Shown piece by piece: positions 47,877-58,496 of a DNA stretch of 64,000 bases; position 1 is the stretch's first letter, and the number at the start of each line of letters is the position of its first letter. Made by a program: the position numbers and the translations under genes. Location of the stretch: NCBI RefSeq assembly GCF_019355055.1, contig NZ_CP048411.1:3251501-3315500 (forward strand). Direction: 5' to 3'. Source of the stretch: Pseudomonas sp. MTM4 (GTDB lineage Bacteria; Pseudomonadota; Gammaproteobacteria; Pseudomonadales; Pseudomonadaceae). The notes under the pieces are model-generated. The model was not told where the DNA came from. It saw only the letters and a list, made by a program, of their open reading frames with translations, and made no database searches.

Positions 47877-48131
47877 ATGTCGTTGCGTCATTTGTCATTG
47901 CTTGCTCTGGTCGTATTGCTGACGGCCTGCAGTCCGGTCACCCAGGAGAATTTCGCCAAGCTGAAAGCCGGCATGCCCCGCGCGGAAGTTGAAGAATTAC
48001 TCGGCAAGCCCGGTGAGTGTGCTGGCGCGCTGGGCATGTCCAGCTGCACCTGGGGGCAGAAGAACCGTTTCATCAGCATTCAGTTTGCCGGCGACAAGGT
48101 GATGATGTTTTCCGGCCAAGGCCTGAAATAA
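47877..48131 (+). CDS. Small lipoprotein, BamE/DUF3862-like
   Basis: An 84-residue predicted lipoprotein with signal peptide and lipobox LTAC (Cys18), then FAKLKAGMPRAEVEELLGKPGEC, the repeat unit typical of the SmpA/BamE-like and DUF3862 fold. These proteins bind to outer-membrane partners; its own partner is unknown. The lipocalin gene follows nine bases later, likely cotranscribed. Confidence 0.78.
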   Translation: MSLRHLSLLALVVLLTACSPVTQENFAKLKAGMPRAEVEELLGKPGECAGALGMSSCTWGQKNRFISIQFAGDKVMMFSGQGLK

Positions 48132-48140
48132 GGAGCACCT

Positions 48141-48683
48141 ATGCGTTATCTCATAGCTCTGTGTTGCGCGTTGTTAGTCACAGGATGCGCGGGTTCGCGG
48201 AATGTCGAAGGGCCGGAGACGGTCGGGCAGGTCGACCTGCAGCGCTATCAGGGAACCTGGTATGAGCTGGCGCGGCTGCCGATGTTTTTCCAGCGCAACT
48301 GTGTGCGTTCCGAAGCTGAATATCGGTTGCAGGATGACGGCAGCGTGGCGGTGACCAACCGCTGCGAAACCGCTGAAGGCGAGTGGCAGCAGGTCCAGGG
48401 TCAGGCAGTGCCCCAGCAGGCTGGCAAGACTGACAAGCTCTGGGTGCGCTTCGATAACTGGTTCAGCAATCTGTTTCCGGGACTGACCAAAGGGCATTAC
48501 TGGATTCTCTACCTCGACGAGGGCTACGACGTGGCGCTGGTGGGCAGTCCGGATCGCGATTACCTGTGGCTGCTCTCGCGCGAAAAAGAAGTCGACGCGA
48601 CAACGCGCGACAGGCTGCTCGCCGAGGCCCGCGAGCGTGGCTATGACGTCGGCGAATTGATATGGCGCGGCGAGTCGTCCTGA
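48141..48683 (+). CDS. blc: Outer-membrane lipocalin lipoprotein
   Basis: A 180-residue protein with lipobox VTGC (Cys16) and a lipocalin domain opening YQGTWYELARLPMFFQ and ending in DYLWLLSREKEVD. It belongs to the Blc group, which bind fatty acids or lysophospholipids at the outer membrane and respond to envelope stress. It follows the small lipoprotein and is convergent with the next gene. Confidence 0.88.
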   Translation: MRYLIALCCALLVTGCAGSRNVEGPETVGQVDLQRYQGTWYELARLPMFFQRNCVRSEAEYRLQDDGSVAVTNRCETAEGEWQQVQGQAVPQQAGKTDKLWVRFDNWFSNLFPGLTKGHYWILYLDEGYDVALVGSPDRDYLWLLSREKEVDATTRDRLLAEARERGYDVGELIWRGESS

Positions 48684-48688
48684 CTCGG

Positions 48689-49120
48689 TTATTCCCAGTC
48701 CAGCCGCGCTAGCAGCCACTCGCCGTCCTCGCGCCACCATTCGAGTCTGACGTGGTAATGCCCGACGCGTTGGGGCAGCCAACGCTCGGCGCCGGTCAGT
48801 GCTACCTGGGCTTCGCTGTAGCCTTTGTCCGAATAGGTCGGATCGATCCAGCTCTGGGAATTCAGCGCTATCACCCGCACGTTGGTGTGACGCAGGAACA
48901 TTAGGCCGGCCGTGCGCCGAACCCAGTCTCGGTCGAGATTCTGATTGGCGCGAAACTCCGGATGTATCCGCGCCATCAGGTCGCCGTTGTCCTTGTTTTC
49001 GATGCTTTCCTGTAGCGATTGCGCGGCCATTTCAAGCGCCGCCTGCGGATCGTCGCGGCCGCAACCGGCCAGCAGCAGGGCCAGGGCCGCGATAGCGATG
49101 GCTAATTTCCATACGGGCAT
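48689..49120 (-). CDS. Hypothetical lipoprotein
   Basis: A 143-residue lipoprotein with lipobox LAGC (Cys20), then a helical region and a C-terminal beta segment ending VRLEWWREDGEWLLARLDWE; the fold is suggestive of a SnoaL/NTF2-like domain. I do not recognise the family precisely. The start at 49120 is chosen because a signal peptide begins there. Its stop is five bases from that of blc, on the opposite strand. Confidence 0.75.
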   Translation of the reverse strand: MPVWKLAIAIAALALLLAGCGRDDPQAALEMAAQSLQESIENKDNGDLMARIHPEFRANQNLDRDWVRRTAGLMFLRHTNVRVIALNSQSWIDPTYSDKGYSEAQVALTGAERWLPQRVGHYHVRLEWWREDGEWLLARLDWE

Positions 49121-49198
49121 GCCGAACCTCTCGAACCTCGTTATGATGCCGGAAACGTCAGGCGGGTCTAAGCCCGCGCACCGATCATGGAGTGTGCC

Positions 49199-50170
49199 AT
49201 GCAGACCTTGTATCCGGAGATCAAACCCTACGCCCGGCACGAGCTGGCGGTCGACCAACCGCATGTGCTTTACGTGGACGAGAGTGGATCACCGGAGGGC
49301 CTGCCCGTGGTATTCGTGCATGGCGGCCCAGGCGGTGGCTGTGACGCCCTGAGCCGACGTTTCTTCGATCCCAACCTGTACCGCATCATCACCTTCGATC
49401 AGCGTGGCTGTGGCCGCTCGACTCCACATGCGAGCCTGGAAAACAACACCACCGCACACCTTATCGCCGACATGGAGCGGATTCGTGAACATCTCGGCAT
49501 CGACAAATGGGTGCTGTTCGGTGGGTCCTGGGGCTCAACCTTGTCGCTGGCCTACGCTCAGGCATTTCCCGAACATGTGCACGCGCTGATCCTGCGCGGC
49601 ATTTTCCTCTGCCGGCCGAAGGAGTTCCACTGGTTCTACCAGGAAGGCGCCAGCCGATTGTTTCCGGACTACTGGCAGGATTTTCTTGCGCCGATCCCGC
49701 CGGAAGAGCGGGGCGATCTGATGCAGGCTTACTACAGGCGTTTGACGGGCAGCGACCAGATCGCCCAGATGCACGCCGCCAAGGCCTGGTCCTGCTGGGA
49801 AGGCCGTACCGCCACGCTGAGGCCCAACACCCAGGTCGTCGATCGTTTCTCCGACACCCATCGGGCGCTGGCGATGGCGCGCATCGAGTGCCATTACTTC
49901 GTCAACGATGCTTTCCTCGAGCCCGATCAACTGCTGCGTGACATGCACAAGATTGCCCATCTTCCGGGGATCATCGTGCATGGACGCTATGACGTCATCT
50001 GCCCGCTGGAAAACGCCTGGGAACTGCACGAAGCATGGCCGAACAGCGAGTTGCAGATCATTCGCGAAGCGGGTCACTCTGCAGCGGAGTCGGGTATCTG
50101 TGATGCTCTGGTGCGTGCCGCCGCGGACATCGCCCACCGCTTGCTCGATCTGCCGCTCGAGGAAGCCTGA
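49199..50170 (+). CDS. pip: Proline iminopeptidase
   Basis: A 323-residue alpha/beta hydrolase that removes N-terminal proline. The oxyanion HGGPGGGC, nucleophile GGSWGSTL (Ser), and a late GRYDVICP with His in REAGHSAAE complete the catalytic set. The start at 49199 has GGAG six bases upstream. The stop overlaps the dtd start codon (TGATG), so the two are coupled. Confidence 0.92.
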   Translation: MQTLYPEIKPYARHELAVDQPHVLYVDESGSPEGLPVVFVHGGPGGGCDALSRRFFDPNLYRIITFDQRGCGRSTPHASLENNTTAHLIADMERIREHLGIDKWVLFGGSWGSTLSLAYAQAFPEHVHALILRGIFLCRPKEFHWFYQEGASRLFPDYWQDFLAPIPPEERGDLMQAYYRRLTGSDQIAQMHAAKAWSCWEGRTATLRPNTQVVDRFSDTHRALAMARIECHYFVNDAFLEPDQLLRDMHKIAHLPGIIVHGRYDVICPLENAWELHEAWPNSELQIIREAGHSAAESGICDALVRAAADIAHRLLDLPLEEA

Positions 50171-50607
50171 TGAAGGCATTGATCCAGCGCGTGCGGCAGG
50201 CGCGGGTCGAGGTGGCGGGCGAAGTGGTCGGCGCCATCGACCAGGGCCTGCTGGTGCTGGTCGGCGTCGAACGTGAAGATGACCATGCTCGGGCCGACAA
50301 GCTGTTGCACAAGCTGCTGCGCTATCGCGTTTTCAGCGACGAGCAGGGCCGGATGAATCGCTCGTTGACGGACATTGGTGGCGGTCTGCTGATGGTCTCC
50401 CAGTTCACCCTGGCTGCGGATACCGGTAGCGGTCTTCGGCCCAGTTTTTCCAGCGCGGCATCGCCGCAGCTCGGCGAAGAGCTCTACGACTACCTGCTAG
50501 CGCAGGCACGGCGTCAGCATTCGCCGGTCGCCAGCGGGCGTTTCGGGGCCGATATGCAGGTCCATCTGCTAAACGATGGGCCGGTGACCTTTCTGTTGGA
50601 GAGCTGA
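50170..50607 (+). CDS. dtd: D-aminoacyl-tRNA deacylase
   Basis: A 145-residue Dtd that hydrolyses D-aminoacyl-tRNA and protects translation. It has [15 protein letters not shown], the SQFTLAADT motif and the carboxy-terminal [10 protein letters not shown] with the GP dipeptide that reads chirality. It overlaps the pip stop by one base. Between its stop and the next gene lies a palindromic repeat and no gene. Confidence 0.94.
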   Translation: MKALIQRVRQARVEVAGEVVGAIDQGLLVLVGVEREDDHARADKLLHKLLRYRVFSDEQGRMNRSLTDIGGGLLMVSQFTLAADTGSGLRPSFSSAASPQLGEELYDYLLAQARRQHSPVASGRFGADMQVHLLNDGPVTFLLES

Positions 50608-50675
50608 GTGTCGGAAAGCTGGCTCGTGGATGAGGCGGCCCTCTGTGCTTCACTTCGCTCCGCCCCTCACCCCAA

Positions 50676-50698
50676 CCCTCTCCCCAGCGGGGAGAGGG
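50676..50698. repeat. GC-rich REP-like palindrome
   Basis: CCCTCTCCCC and GGGGAGAGGG form a perfect ten-base stem around AGC, within an intergenic stretch (50608-50810). Translating it gives a typical PHPNPLPSGERE-like repeat peptide, so the small open frame here is not a gene. A relative is inserted in vgrG. Confidence 0.75.
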
Positions 50699-50810
50699 AG
50701 ACAAGCCGGGTGGCAAGCGCCGTAAGGGCATGCCCACATCGCAGCAGCCACTCTTCCTTTGGAAGAAGCTTGGTGAGGGAGCGGCCATACCAGCTGGTAC
50801 CGAGAAAAGG

Positions 50811-51230
50811 CTAGCGCCCCGAGGGCTCCAGTCCGTTGTCGTGCAGCCAGGTGATGGCGTATTCGCGTAGCTGAACGGCCTGATAGTCCAGCCAGGCCTG
50901 GCGCACCGCGGGGAAATCCTCCAGTTTGAAATCGAAGGTTCGCAAAGGCTTGCGGCCTGTCAATGCGTCGCTGAGCATCGCATGAGCGATGGGGTCATGC
51001 TGAGTGAACAGAAACGCTTCGCGCATCGCGATCGACTCGGCAAGCCCGAGGGGTTCGATATGCAGAAAGCGGTCCTCCTGCACTTCGTATTTTTCGTTCA
51101 CGCCCGGCGCGGTTTCGCCGGGAAATACCGCGCGGATTTGGCCGGACTCCAGATCGAGGTAATGTTCGCTGGCGTCGCGGTTATCCAGCGCGTATTCCAG
51201 CCGGTGAAGATCGATGGTCAAAGGGCGCAT
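50811..51230 (-). CDS. UPF0158 family protein
   Basis: A 139-residue soluble protein of the UPF0158 type: MRPLTIDLHRLEYALDN, an ESGQIRAVFPGE stretch, then a helical C-terminus with AIAMREAFLF-like and VRQAWLDYQAVQLREYAITWL features. The function is unknown. It stands alone, downstream of rsmE by 105 bases on the same strand. Confidence 0.8.
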   Translation of the reverse strand: MRPLTIDLHRLEYALDNRDASEHYLDLESGQIRAVFPGETAPGVNEKYEVQEDRFLHIEPLGLAESIAMREAFLFTQHDPIAHAMLSDALTGRKPLRTFDFKLEDFPAVRQAWLDYQAVQLREYAITWLHDNGLEPSGR

Positions 51231-51335
51231 GGCAGCTACTGCTTTTGGGGTTCAGTAGCTCTGACCCACATGCTCCGGATGCGTGCATTACGTTCATCGG
51301 TACTGCATCGCCACGCGACGTACGTGCCGGCTTTG

Positions 51336-52043
51336 TCAGAACAGGCGCGCCAGCAGCGCACTGACGGCGGTTTCCACTCGCAGGATGCGCGCGCCCAGCT
51401 GAACAGGTTGCAGACCTGCTTCGCTGAGCTTGTCGATTTCGTAGGGTATCCAGCCGCCTTCCGGACCGATGGCCAGCGTCACCGATTCGGTGATGGCGCG
51501 TGGACAGTCCGGATAGTTGCCCGGATGCCCGACCAGACCGCGAGTACCGGCGGCCAGTTGTGGCAATCGATCCTCGACGAAGGGCTTGAAGCGCTTCTCG
51601 ATACTCACATCCGGAAGCACGGTATCGCGTGCTTGCTCCAGCCCGAGCAGCAGCTGCTCGCGAATGGCGGCCGGTTCAAGGAAAGGGGTTTGCCAGAAGC
51701 TCTTTTCCACGCGATAACTGTTGAGCAGCACCAACCGCGGTACGCCCATGCAGGCGACGGTTTGCAGTACACGGCGGAGCATTTTCGGTCTTGGCAGCGC
51801 CAGCAGCAGGGTGATCGGCAGTTTGGCCGGCGGCGGTTGATTCAGCTCGACCTCGAGCTCCGCCTCATTGGCATCCAGCCGCAGCAAGCGGCCCTGGCCC
51901 ATTTCGCCGCCGAGCAGGCCAACGCGCAGATGCTCCCCTGCCTCGGCACGGTGAACCTCTCGAATATGCGTGAGACGGCGATCATGTAGAACCACACGAT
52001 TGGCGGCCACGAAATCGGCCGCCTCCAGCAGCAGCAGGTTCAT
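51336..52043 (-). CDS. rsmE: 16S rRNA (uracil-1498-N3)-methyltransferase
   Basis: A 235-residue SPOUT methyltransferase. It has an N-terminal PUA-like region (about 1-70) and the C-terminal knot with [15 protein letters not shown] and [16 protein letters not shown]. It methylates U1498 of 16S rRNA. Its start overlaps the tatC stop (ATGA), so it is the last gene of the his-tat run. Confidence 0.92.
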   Translation of the reverse strand: MNLLLLEAADFVAANRVVLHDRRLTHIREVHRAEAGEHLRVGLLGGEMGQGRLLRLDANEAELEVELNQPPPAKLPITLLLALPRPKMLRRVLQTVACMGVPRLVLLNSYRVEKSFWQTPFLEPAAIREQLLLGLEQARDTVLPDVSIEKRFKPFVEDRLPQLAAGTRGLVGHPGNYPDCPRAITESVTLAIGPEGGWIPYEIDKLSEAGLQPVQLGARILRVETAVSALLARLF

Positions 52044-52840
52044 GGTCGAGGCGTAGGCGATTGGTCGCTGGGGTGCGGTTGGTCGTCTTCGGCATCGCCG
52101 CGGAACTCTTCACGTTTCTTGACCATGCTGCCGCAGATCAGCCCGGCCTCGAACAGCAGCCACATCGGTATGGCAAGTAGCGCTTGGGAAAACACGTCGG
52201 GCGGCGTCAGCACCATCCCAACGACAAAGCAGCCGACGATCACGTAGGGACGGCTTTTGCGCAAGGTGGCAACGTCGACGATGCCGACCCAGATCAGCAG
52301 GAAGGTTGCCACCGGAATCTCGAAGGCCACGCCAAAGGCGAAGAACAGCGTCAGCACGAAATCCAGGTACTGGCCGATGTCGGTCATCATCGCCACGCCC
52401 TCGGGCGTCACGCTGGCGAAGAAGCCGAACATGATAGGAAACACCACGAAGTAGGCGAACGCCATGCCGCCGTAGAACAGGAAGATGCTGGAAATCAGCA
52501 GTGGGATGGCGATGCGCTTTTCGTGTTTGTAAAGGCCGGGGGCGATGAACCCCCAGATCTGATGCAGGATCACCGGCATCGAGAGGAACAGCGCCACCAT
52601 CATTGTCAGCTTGAACGGCGTGAGGAATGGCGAGGCCACGCCGGTGGCGATCATCGTCGCCCCTTCCGGCAGATAGGCGCGTAACGGTGCGGCAACCAGG
52701 GAGTAGATCTGCTGGGAAAAGTAGAACAAAGCGCCGAACAGCAGCAGGATCGCCACCACGCAGCGAAGCAGGCGCTTGCGCAGTTCCGTCAGGTGGGCAA
52801 CTAGCGGCATTTCCTGATCATCGATGGAGGTATTGCTCAT
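52040..52840 (-). CDS. tatC: Twin-arginine translocase subunit TatC
   Basis: A 266-residue membrane protein with about six helices and the conserved [14 protein letters not shown] opening and [32 protein letters not shown] segments. TatC recognises the twin-arginine signal of folded proteins. It overlaps tatB upstream (ATGA) and rsmE downstream. A hydrophilic C-terminal tail of about 30 residues is usual for pseudomonads. Confidence 0.95.
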   Translation of the reverse strand: MSNTSIDDQEMPLVAHLTELRKRLLRCVVAILLLFGALFYFSQQIYSLVAAPLRAYLPEGATMIATGVASPFLTPFKLTMMVALFLSMPVILHQIWGFIAPGLYKHEKRIAIPLLISSIFLFYGGMAFAYFVVFPIMFGFFASVTPEGVAMMTDIGQYLDFVLTLFFAFGVAFEIPVATFLLIWVGIVDVATLRKSRPYVIVGCFVVGMVLTPPDVFSQALLAIPMWLLFEAGLICGSMVKKREEFRGDAEDDQPHPSDQSPTPRP

Positions 52841-53226
52841 GGCTCGGCGGGTCGGTCCGGTCGTGGTGCGGGGGTGGTTTCGGCGGGTTTGGGCTCGGCC
52901 GTTGGTGCGTCGATCACGTTGGCGTCAGGCGGTGGCGTTGCCGATTGTGGACTGGGCTTGGCCGGGGCGCTGGGCGAGCTCGGCGGCATGATGCTCTGCT
53001 TCATCTCGCGTTCGAGATCGAGAATGCGCTCGTTGTGCAGCTGCCGACGAATCTCATCGGCGCCGATTTCGCGTTCGACCTCGGCCTTGATGTTGGCGAA
53101 GCTGCGCTTGGCCCGGCCGATCCAAAGACCGGCGGTGCGCACCGCGCCGGGCAGGCGCTCTGGACCCAGGACGAACAGCGCTACCAGGCCGACCAGCAGC
53201 AGTTCGGTGAAGCCGATATCGAACAT
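52837..53226 (-). CDS. tatB: Twin-arginine translocase subunit TatB
   Basis: A 129-residue protein with a single N-terminal helix ([26 protein letters not shown], in part), an amphipathic helix and a Pro/Ala-rich tail. It works with TatC in substrate recognition. It starts three bases after tatA and overlaps tatC. Confidence 0.94.
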   Translation of the reverse strand: MFDIGFTELLLVGLVALFVLGPERLPGAVRTAGLWIGRAKRSFANIKAEVEREIGADEIRRQLHNERILDLEREMKQSIMPPSSPSAPAKPSPQSATPPPDANVIDAPTAEPKPAETTPAPRPDRPAEP

Positions 53227-53229
53227 GCC

Positions 53230-53460
53230 TTAGTTCTTCTTCGTCGGATCTTCGACTTTGCGGGCCTCGGCATCGATGGTGTGGCTCTGCTTTTCTTCGA
53301 CGCTGGGCTTTTCCTCATCGGTGCCCATCGATTTGCGGAAGCCCTTGATGGCGTCACCCAGATCCGACCCCAGGCCCTTGAGGCGCTTGGTACCGAAGAG
53401 CATGACCACAATGAGCAGAACGATCAGGAGTTGCCAGATGCTGATTCCACCAAAACCCAT
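53230..53460 (-). CDS. tatA: Twin-arginine translocase subunit TatA
   Basis: A 76-residue protein with the N-terminal helix ([22 protein letters not shown]) followed by an amphipathic helix ([17 protein letters not shown]) and a charged tail. TatA forms the transport pore. It lies 24 bases downstream of hisE and three bases before tatB. Confidence 0.94.
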   Translation of the reverse strand: MGFGGISIWQLLIVLLIVVMLFGTKRLKGLGSDLGDAIKGFRKSMGTDEEKPSVEEKQSHTIDAEARKVEDPTKKN

Positions 53461-53484
53461 GCTGCAGTACTCCGAAGTTGACTA

Positions 53485-53817
53485 TCAGGATTGTGGGCGC
53501 GCGGCTTTTTCCGCATGCCCGGAGAGACCGAATCGCCGGTCGAGTTCGTCCAGTACCGCCTGTGGATGCTGATCCAGCGCGGCCAGCATCACCAGACTGT
53601 GAAACCACAGATCAGCGGTCTCATAGATCAGCTCGCTGGCATCGCCGCTGATGGCGGCATCCTTGGCGGCCAGGATGGTTTCCACCGACTCTTCGCCGAC
53701 TTTCTCGAGAATCTTGTTCAGACCCTTGTGGTAGAGGCTGGCCACATAGGAGCTGTCCGCCACCGCACCCTTGCGGGCTTCCAGCACCTCGGCCAGGCGG
53801 GCAAGGGTGTCACTCAT
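53485..53817 (-). CDS. hisE: Phosphoribosyl-ATP pyrophosphatase HisE
   Basis: A 110-residue all-alpha MazG-like enzyme, second step of histidine synthesis. [15 protein letters not shown] and [12 protein letters not shown] carry the metal-binding acidic residues. The start at 53817 overlaps the end of hisI by eight bases; a longer frame to 53937 lies in hisI. HisI and HisE are separate, not fused. Confidence 0.94.
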   Translation of the reverse strand: MSDTLARLAEVLEARKGAVADSSYVASLYHKGLNKILEKVGEESVETILAAKDAAISGDASELIYETADLWFHSLVMLAALDQHPQAVLDELDRRFGLSGHAEKAARPQS

Positions 53818-54205
53818 GTCGGTGCTCCGCATAGATCGCGTGGGGATCCTTGAGGATCGGTTCGACGGTTTTCCAGTCGCCGTTCTCGAAGACCCGATAA
53901 AAGCAGCTTTCACGTCCGGTATGGCAGGCGATGCCACCGATCTGCTCGACCATCAGCACGATGACGTCGGCATCGCAGTCCAGGCGCAGTTCATGCAGTT
54001 TCTGCACATGACCGGACTCCTCGCCCTTGCGCCACAGCTTGCCACGCGAACGTGACCAGTAGATGGCGCGGTTCTCCGTCGCGGTCAGCGTCAGGGCCTC
54101 GCGATTCATCCAGGCCATCATCAGGATGCGCCCGGTCCTGTAGTCCTGTGCAATCGCCGGGACCAGGCCATCGGCATTCCAGTTGATTTCGTCCAGCCAG
54201 TTCAT
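53810..54205 (-). CDS. hisI: Phosphoribosyl-AMP cyclohydrolase HisI
   Basis: A 131-residue zinc enzyme, third step of histidine synthesis. Zinc and magnesium ligands are visible in [16 protein letters not shown] (Asp) and [15 protein letters not shown] (Cys, His, Cys). The start at 54205 is chosen over 54229 because the family begins [10 protein letters not shown]. It follows ubiB after 49 bases. Confidence 0.94.
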   Translation of the reverse strand: MNWLDEINWNADGLVPAIAQDYRTGRILMMAWMNREALTLTATENRAIYWSRSRGKLWRKGEESGHVQKLHELRLDCDADVIVLMVEQIGGIACHTGRESCFYRVFENGDWKTVEPILKDPHAIYAEHRHE

Positions 54206-54254
54206 CGGCGTCTCCGTGCAATGCGTCAAGTTTGCCAGCCTCGCCGACCGCTGG

Positions 54255-55865
54255 CTATCGGCGTACGACGATGAACAGGCCGGCCGCCAGCATCATCCAG
54301 GCCGGCCAAGCAGCGGCGGCTGTGAAAGTCTCGGCTCCGGCTGCCAGTACCGCGCCGCCAGCCAGCAGCGATGCGCCAATCAGTCGCAGCGGCCAGCCGT
54401 GGTGACGTTCGCGCCAGGGCGGTGCGGGATTGTTGGCATGGGGCTGCGACATGTGCTCGAGCAGCTCGCGGGTCATGCCGGCCAGATGCGGCAATTGCTC
54501 TATCTGCGCGTGTGCGTTTTTCAGCAACTGCATGGGACTCATGCGTTCGCGCATCCAGCGCTCAAGGTAAGGCTGGCCGGTGGACCACAGGTCCAGTTCG
54601 GGATACAGCTCGCGGCCCAGCCCTTCGATGTTCAGCAGGGTCTTCTGCAACAGCACCAGCTGCGGCTGGACCTCCATATTGAAGCGCCGCGCTACTTGGA
54701 AGAGGCGCACCAGCAACTGACCGAAGGAGATGTCCTTCAGCGGCTTCTCGAAGATCGGCTCGCAGACGGTACGGATCGCTGCTTCGAACTCGTTGACCTT
54801 GGTTTCCGCCGGCACCCAGCCCGAATCGATGTGCAGCTGCGCGACCTTGCGGTAGTCGCGCTTGAAGAAAGCCATCAGGTTGCGCGCCAGGTAATCCTGA
54901 TCTTCAGGCGTCAGGCTGCCGACGATGCCGAAGTCCACCGCGATGTACTGCGGGTTCCACGGCTGGTGAGTGCTGACGAAAATATTGCCGGGATGCATGT
55001 CGGCGTGGAAGAAGCTGTCACGAAAGACTTGGGTGAAGAAGATTTCCACGCCGCGCTCGGCCAACTGTTTCATGTCCGTGCGCTGTTCGGCCAGGCGCTT
55101 CATATCGGTCACCGGCACACCGTAGATGCGCTCCATGACCAGCACCTGCGGGCGGCACAGGTCCCAGTAGACCTGCGGTATGTAAAGCAGCGGTGAGCCC
55201 TGGAAGTTGCGCTTGAGCTGACTAGCATTGGCCGCTTCGCGCAACAGATCGAGCTCGTCGTAGATGGTCTTGGCGTAGTCGTCGACCACCTCCACCAAGT
55301 GCAGGCGGCGCGCTTCGGTAGACGCGCGCTCGGCAGTCTTGGCCAGCAGGAACAACCAGGCGATGTCCTGGCTGATGATCGGCCGCAGATTCGGCCGGAC
55401 CACCTTGACCACCACTTCTTCGCCGCTGCGCAGCTTGGCGGCGTGGACCTGCGCGACCGAGGCGGAGGCCAGCGGTTTGCTGTCGAAACGGGCGAAGATC
55501 TCGCCGACCGATGCGCCCAACTGTCGCTCGATCAGGGCGATGGCGACGGCCGAATCGAACGGCGGTACGCGGTCCTGCAGCATCGCCAGTTCCTCGGCGA
55601 TATCCAGCGGCAACAGGTCGCGGCGGGTCGAGAGAATCTGGCCGAACTTGATGAAGATCGGCCCCAGGCCTTCCAGCGCTAGGCGCAGGCGCGCGCCGCG
55701 GGATAGCACGCTGCGGCGCCGTGGCAGCCAGCGCCAGGGCAGCAGATAGCTGGAGGTGCGTAGCCACCAGGGCATCGGCAGGTCGAGGATGATGTCGTCC
55801 AGGCGGTAGCGGATCACCACCAGCAGGATGCGGAACAGGCGGCGGGTGGCGGCGAACAGCTTCAT
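54255..55865 (-). CDS. ubiB: Ubiquinone biosynthesis regulatory kinase-like protein UbiB
   Basis: A 536-residue ADCK/ABC1 atypical kinase-like protein needed for ubiquinone synthesis. The KxGQ-type motif is seen in [16 protein letters not shown], with VAQVHAAKL, the MERIYGVPV hinge and [11 protein letters not shown] followed by VDFGIVG. Two hydrophobic helices close the protein. Its start overlaps the ubiJ stop by four bases. Confidence 0.94.
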   Translation of the reverse strand: MKLFAATRRLFRILLVVIRYRLDDIILDLPMPWWLRTSSYLLPWRWLPRRRSVLSRGARLRLALEGLGPIFIKFGQILSTRRDLLPLDIAEELAMLQDRVPPFDSAVAIALIERQLGASVGEIFARFDSKPLASASVAQVHAAKLRSGEEVVVKVVRPNLRPIISQDIAWLFLLAKTAERASTEARRLHLVEVVDDYAKTIYDELDLLREAANASQLKRNFQGSPLLYIPQVYWDLCRPQVLVMERIYGVPVTDMKRLAEQRTDMKQLAERGVEIFFTQVFRDSFFHADMHPGNIFVSTHQPWNPQYIAVDFGIVGSLTPEDQDYLARNLMAFFKRDYRKVAQLHIDSGWVPAETKVNEFEAAIRTVCEPIFEKPLKDISFGQLLVRLFQVARRFNMEVQPQLVLLQKTLLNIEGLGRELYPELDLWSTGQPYLERWMRERMSPMQLLKNAHAQIEQLPHLAGMTRELLEHMSQPHANNPAPPWRERHHGWPLRLIGASLLAGGAVLAAGAETFTAAAAWPAWMMLAAGLFIVVRR

Positions 55866-56485
55866 TCGGCTTGGTCTGGTTTCAGAGATTGGTTGAGCCG
55901 CTCGACTCGGGCTTCGAGTCGGTCGAGGATGAGTTTGAGTCGGTCGAGTTCAGCGAAGCGGGCTTCGGCCTCGGCCATGCCGACCAGCGTTCGGGACTCT
56001 TCGCTGAGGTAGTCGGCGAGGTTCTGGCGCAGGCTTTCAGCGCTTTGCCGTGCCCAGGCGGTCTGGCCGCGCACGCCGGAGCCAAGAAGCTGAGCGCCGA
56101 CCGGACCGAGCCAGCGTGAGACTTCGTATTCCCAGTCCAGCTCGAGATCCTGCAGTACTTCGGCAAGGCTCATCAGCAGCGCACTGTCGCCCTCGATCTC
56201 GACGTCCGGGCCGTGCAGGATCGCGGTCTTGTTGCGGCTGGTCGCCAGACGCAGCAGGCTTGCGGCTGGCGCGCGCAGACGGCAATCGGCCTCGCGGCCC
56301 CAGTCGCCAGCCAGCCGCAGCCCTTCGCCATCGGCCAGCACGAACAGGCGCCAGGCGGGCGTCGTGCAGTCGATTTCGATGACGCGACCGCTCAGTCGGG
56401 CCAACCGCGGCAATGCGGTAGGGTCCAGGCGCAGGACGCGGTTGATGCCGCGCTCGGCCGCGGCCAGCAGGGCAGCGCGCAACAT
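55862..56485 (-). CDS. ubiJ: Ubiquinone biosynthesis accessory factor UbiJ
   Basis: A 207-residue protein with an N-terminal SCP2 lipid-binding domain (about 15-120) and a C-terminal coiled coil (about 160-205). UbiJ binds ubiquinone intermediates and scaffolds the Ubi hydroxylase complex. It overlaps ubiE by one base (TGATG) and ubiB by four. Confidence 0.9.
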   Translation of the reverse strand: MLRAALLAAAERGINRVLRLDPTALPRLARLSGRVIEIDCTTPAWRLFVLADGEGLRLAGDWGREADCRLRAPAASLLRLATSRNKTAILHGPDVEIEGDSALLMSLAEVLQDLELDWEYEVSRWLGPVGAQLLGSGVRGQTAWARQSAESLRQNLADYLSEESRTLVGMAEAEARFAELDRLKLILDRLEARVERLNQSLKPDQAE

Positions 56486-57255
56486 CAGGGCTTGATGCCG
56501 CGATGCAGGGCGACGATGCCGCCGGTCATGTTGTGATAGGTCACGCGCTCGAAGCCGGCGTTGGCCATCATGCCCTTGAGGGTTTCCTGGTCCGGATGCA
56601 TGCGGATCGATTCGGCCAGGTAGCGGTAGCTCTCCGAGTCATTGGTGATCAACTTGCCCATCATCGGCAGCAGGCTGAACGAGTAGGCATCGTACGCCTT
56701 GGAGAACAGCTGGTTGGTGGGTTTGGAGAACTCCAGCACCAGCAGCCGCCCGCCGGGCTTGAGCACCCGCAGTATGGAGGCGATGGCGTCTTCCTTGTGG
56801 GTGACGTTGCGCAGGCCGAAGGCGATGGTGACCACGTCGAAGTGGTTGTCCGGGAAGGGCAGCTTCTCGGCATCGGCCTGGACGAACTTGACGTTGCCAG
56901 CCACGCCCTTGTCCAGCAGTTTGTCACGCCCGACCTTGAGCATCGAGGCGTTGATGTCAGCCAGCACCACTTCGCCAGTGGTGCCGACGAGGCGCGAGAA
57001 CTGCCGGGTCAGGTCCCCGGTGCCGCCTGCGATATCCAACACGCGATTGCCGGGGCGCACGCCGGACAGCTCGATGGTGAAACGCTTCCAGAGGCGATGC
57101 ACGCCGCCGGACATCAGGTCGTTCATCAGGTCGTACTTGGCGGCCACGGAATGGAAAACCTCGGCCACCTTGTGCGCTTTCTCGCTCTCCGGCACGTTCT
57201 TGTAGCCGAAGTGGGTGATGGGCTCTGCGTCATGCTCTTTGCGGGGATCGGTCAT
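56485..57255 (-). CDS. ubiE: Ubiquinone/menaquinone C-methyltransferase UbiE
   Basis: A 256-residue SAM methyltransferase. [29 protein letters not shown] motif [17 protein letters not shown] and [10 protein letters not shown] are the family signatures (each shown in part). It methylates demethoxyubiquinol precursors in ubiquinone synthesis. The start at 57255 matches the family; the frame to 57324 adds an unlikely tail. It heads the ubiE-ubiJ-ubiB run. Confidence 0.95.
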   Translation of the reverse strand: MTDPRKEHDAEPITHFGYKNVPESEKAHKVAEVFHSVAAKYDLMNDLMSGGVHRLWKRFTIELSGVRPGNRVLDIAGGTGDLTRQFSRLVGTTGEVVLADINASMLKVGRDKLLDKGVAGNVKFVQADAEKLPFPDNHFDVVTIAFGLRNVTHKEDAIASILRVLKPGGRLLVLEFSKPTNQLFSKAYDAYSFSLLPMMGKLITNDSESYRYLAESIRMHPDQETLKGMMANAGFERVTYHNMTGGIVALHRGIKP

Positions 57256-57389
57256 GTCACTGTCACCGGAAGAATGTGCGGGGCATTCTAAACCTAAAAG
57301 GCTGCGGTGAGCTTCAAGCGGCAAGCCTCAAAAGATTTGTCCGATGGGCTCGGTCGCTGTGCCGGCCTTGCAGACAATGCCGCCTGCGC

Positions 57390-58251
57390 TCAGTGGCAAC
57401 TCCGCTCCAGGAACGCCCGCGACAGGCGCGCCACTTCATCGAGGTGGGTTTCCAGCAGCCAATGACCGCCATCCTCGAACAGGTGCAGCTCGGCGTTCGG
57501 TAAGTCGCGCAGGTAGGCTTTTGCCGACCCCTCGGGCATGTAGCCGTCGCGAGGACCCCAGACGATCAGAGTGGGCGGCTGATGGTCGCGCAGGTAGGCC
57601 TGATAACGGGGAAACCAGGCTAGGTTCTCCTTGAGCCCGGCGATCACCTGCACCGTGATTTCCTTGCGACGCGGTGTCATCAGTGCCCAATGCAGGTGCC
57701 ACAGATCCGGCGGGATGCATTTGGCTAGCTCCGGCTCCACCTCGTTGAGAAATTCTTCCTTGAAGCCTTCGAAGCTGACGGCGTCGGCCAGCCCGGCGCG
57801 CGCCTGCGGGGTCGGGTTGGCGAAGAAGCTTTGCAGCGCGGCGTACTTGGGGCCCAGTTGGTCCTCGTAGATGTCGCCGTTCTGCAGGATCAGCGCGGCA
57901 ATGCGCTGCGGCTGGGCGATGGCCAGGCGCAGACCGATCTGCGAACCGAAGTCGCGCAGATAGAGTGCGAAGCGCTCTACGCCCAGGCGGCGGGTGAAGC
58001 GATCGAGGAAGTCGGCGTAGCCGTCGAAATCGTAGGCGAAGTCGTTCGGCGTCGCGCTGTAACCGCAGCCTGGGAAATCCGGCGCGAGCAGCCGCCAGCG
58101 GTCGGCAAGCAACGGCCCTGAATTCGTAGGACGAGCAAGGGTAACCGTGAGGCAGTAGAACCACAGGTGCGTCCTGCGGCCCGGCGGCGCGGTAGAAGAC
58201 GTCGATACCATCTAGGTCGAGATGGTGGTGGGTAACACGGTGGGCAGGCAT
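57390..58251 (-). pseudogene. Frameshifted alpha/beta hydrolase (epoxide hydrolase-like)
   Basis: The N-terminal part (from the ATG at 58251: MPAHRVTHHHLDLDGIDVFY, VVLLPHGYP, SSYEFR) is in one frame and the rest (ADRWRLLAPDFPGCGYSATP to the stop at 57390) in another. One extra base in the run at about 58113-58116 (CGGCC instead of CGCC) explains it: deleting it restores SYEFRALLADRW. The nucleophile elbow RDFGSQIG carries Asp, as in haloalkane dehalogenase and epoxide hydrolase-type enzymes, and a late GGHWLLE has the His. It may be a recent pseudogene or a sequencing error; both are consistent with the otherwise intact gene. Confidence 0.8.
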
Positions 58252-58464
58252 GGCGAAGGCTCCCGGTAGTCGTATGTGGCGGGTCTGTTGACTACGTTCG
58301 AACCTGAGCTTTGACCGCGCGCGCGTCGGCGCGCTCATCAGTTGTGCTGCCATTGGGCGGGAAGGTTAGGGTGGCCACGAACACGGCTAAGTGGCTGCCG
58401 TGGGGGCGCGCAGCTGGAGAAAGCGGGTGGGTTGAAACCCGGCGAGCGAGTGTTACTTCGGCAG

Positions 58465-58488
58465 TTGGCTGCAGCGCAACGCAGCCAA
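58465..58488 (-). terminator. Hairpin after the DUF971 gene
   Basis: TTGGCTGC and GCAGCCAA form a perfect eight-base stem nine bases beyond the DUF971 stop. There is no T-run, so terminator activity is uncertain. The rest of 58252-58496 holds no gene I can support. Confidence 0.4.
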
Positions 58489-58496
58489 TCAGCCGT

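Noticed and set aside
50608-50814. A 68-residue open frame after dtd
   Set aside because: Its sequence is the translation of a REP-like palindrome and it has no ribosome-binding site or family.
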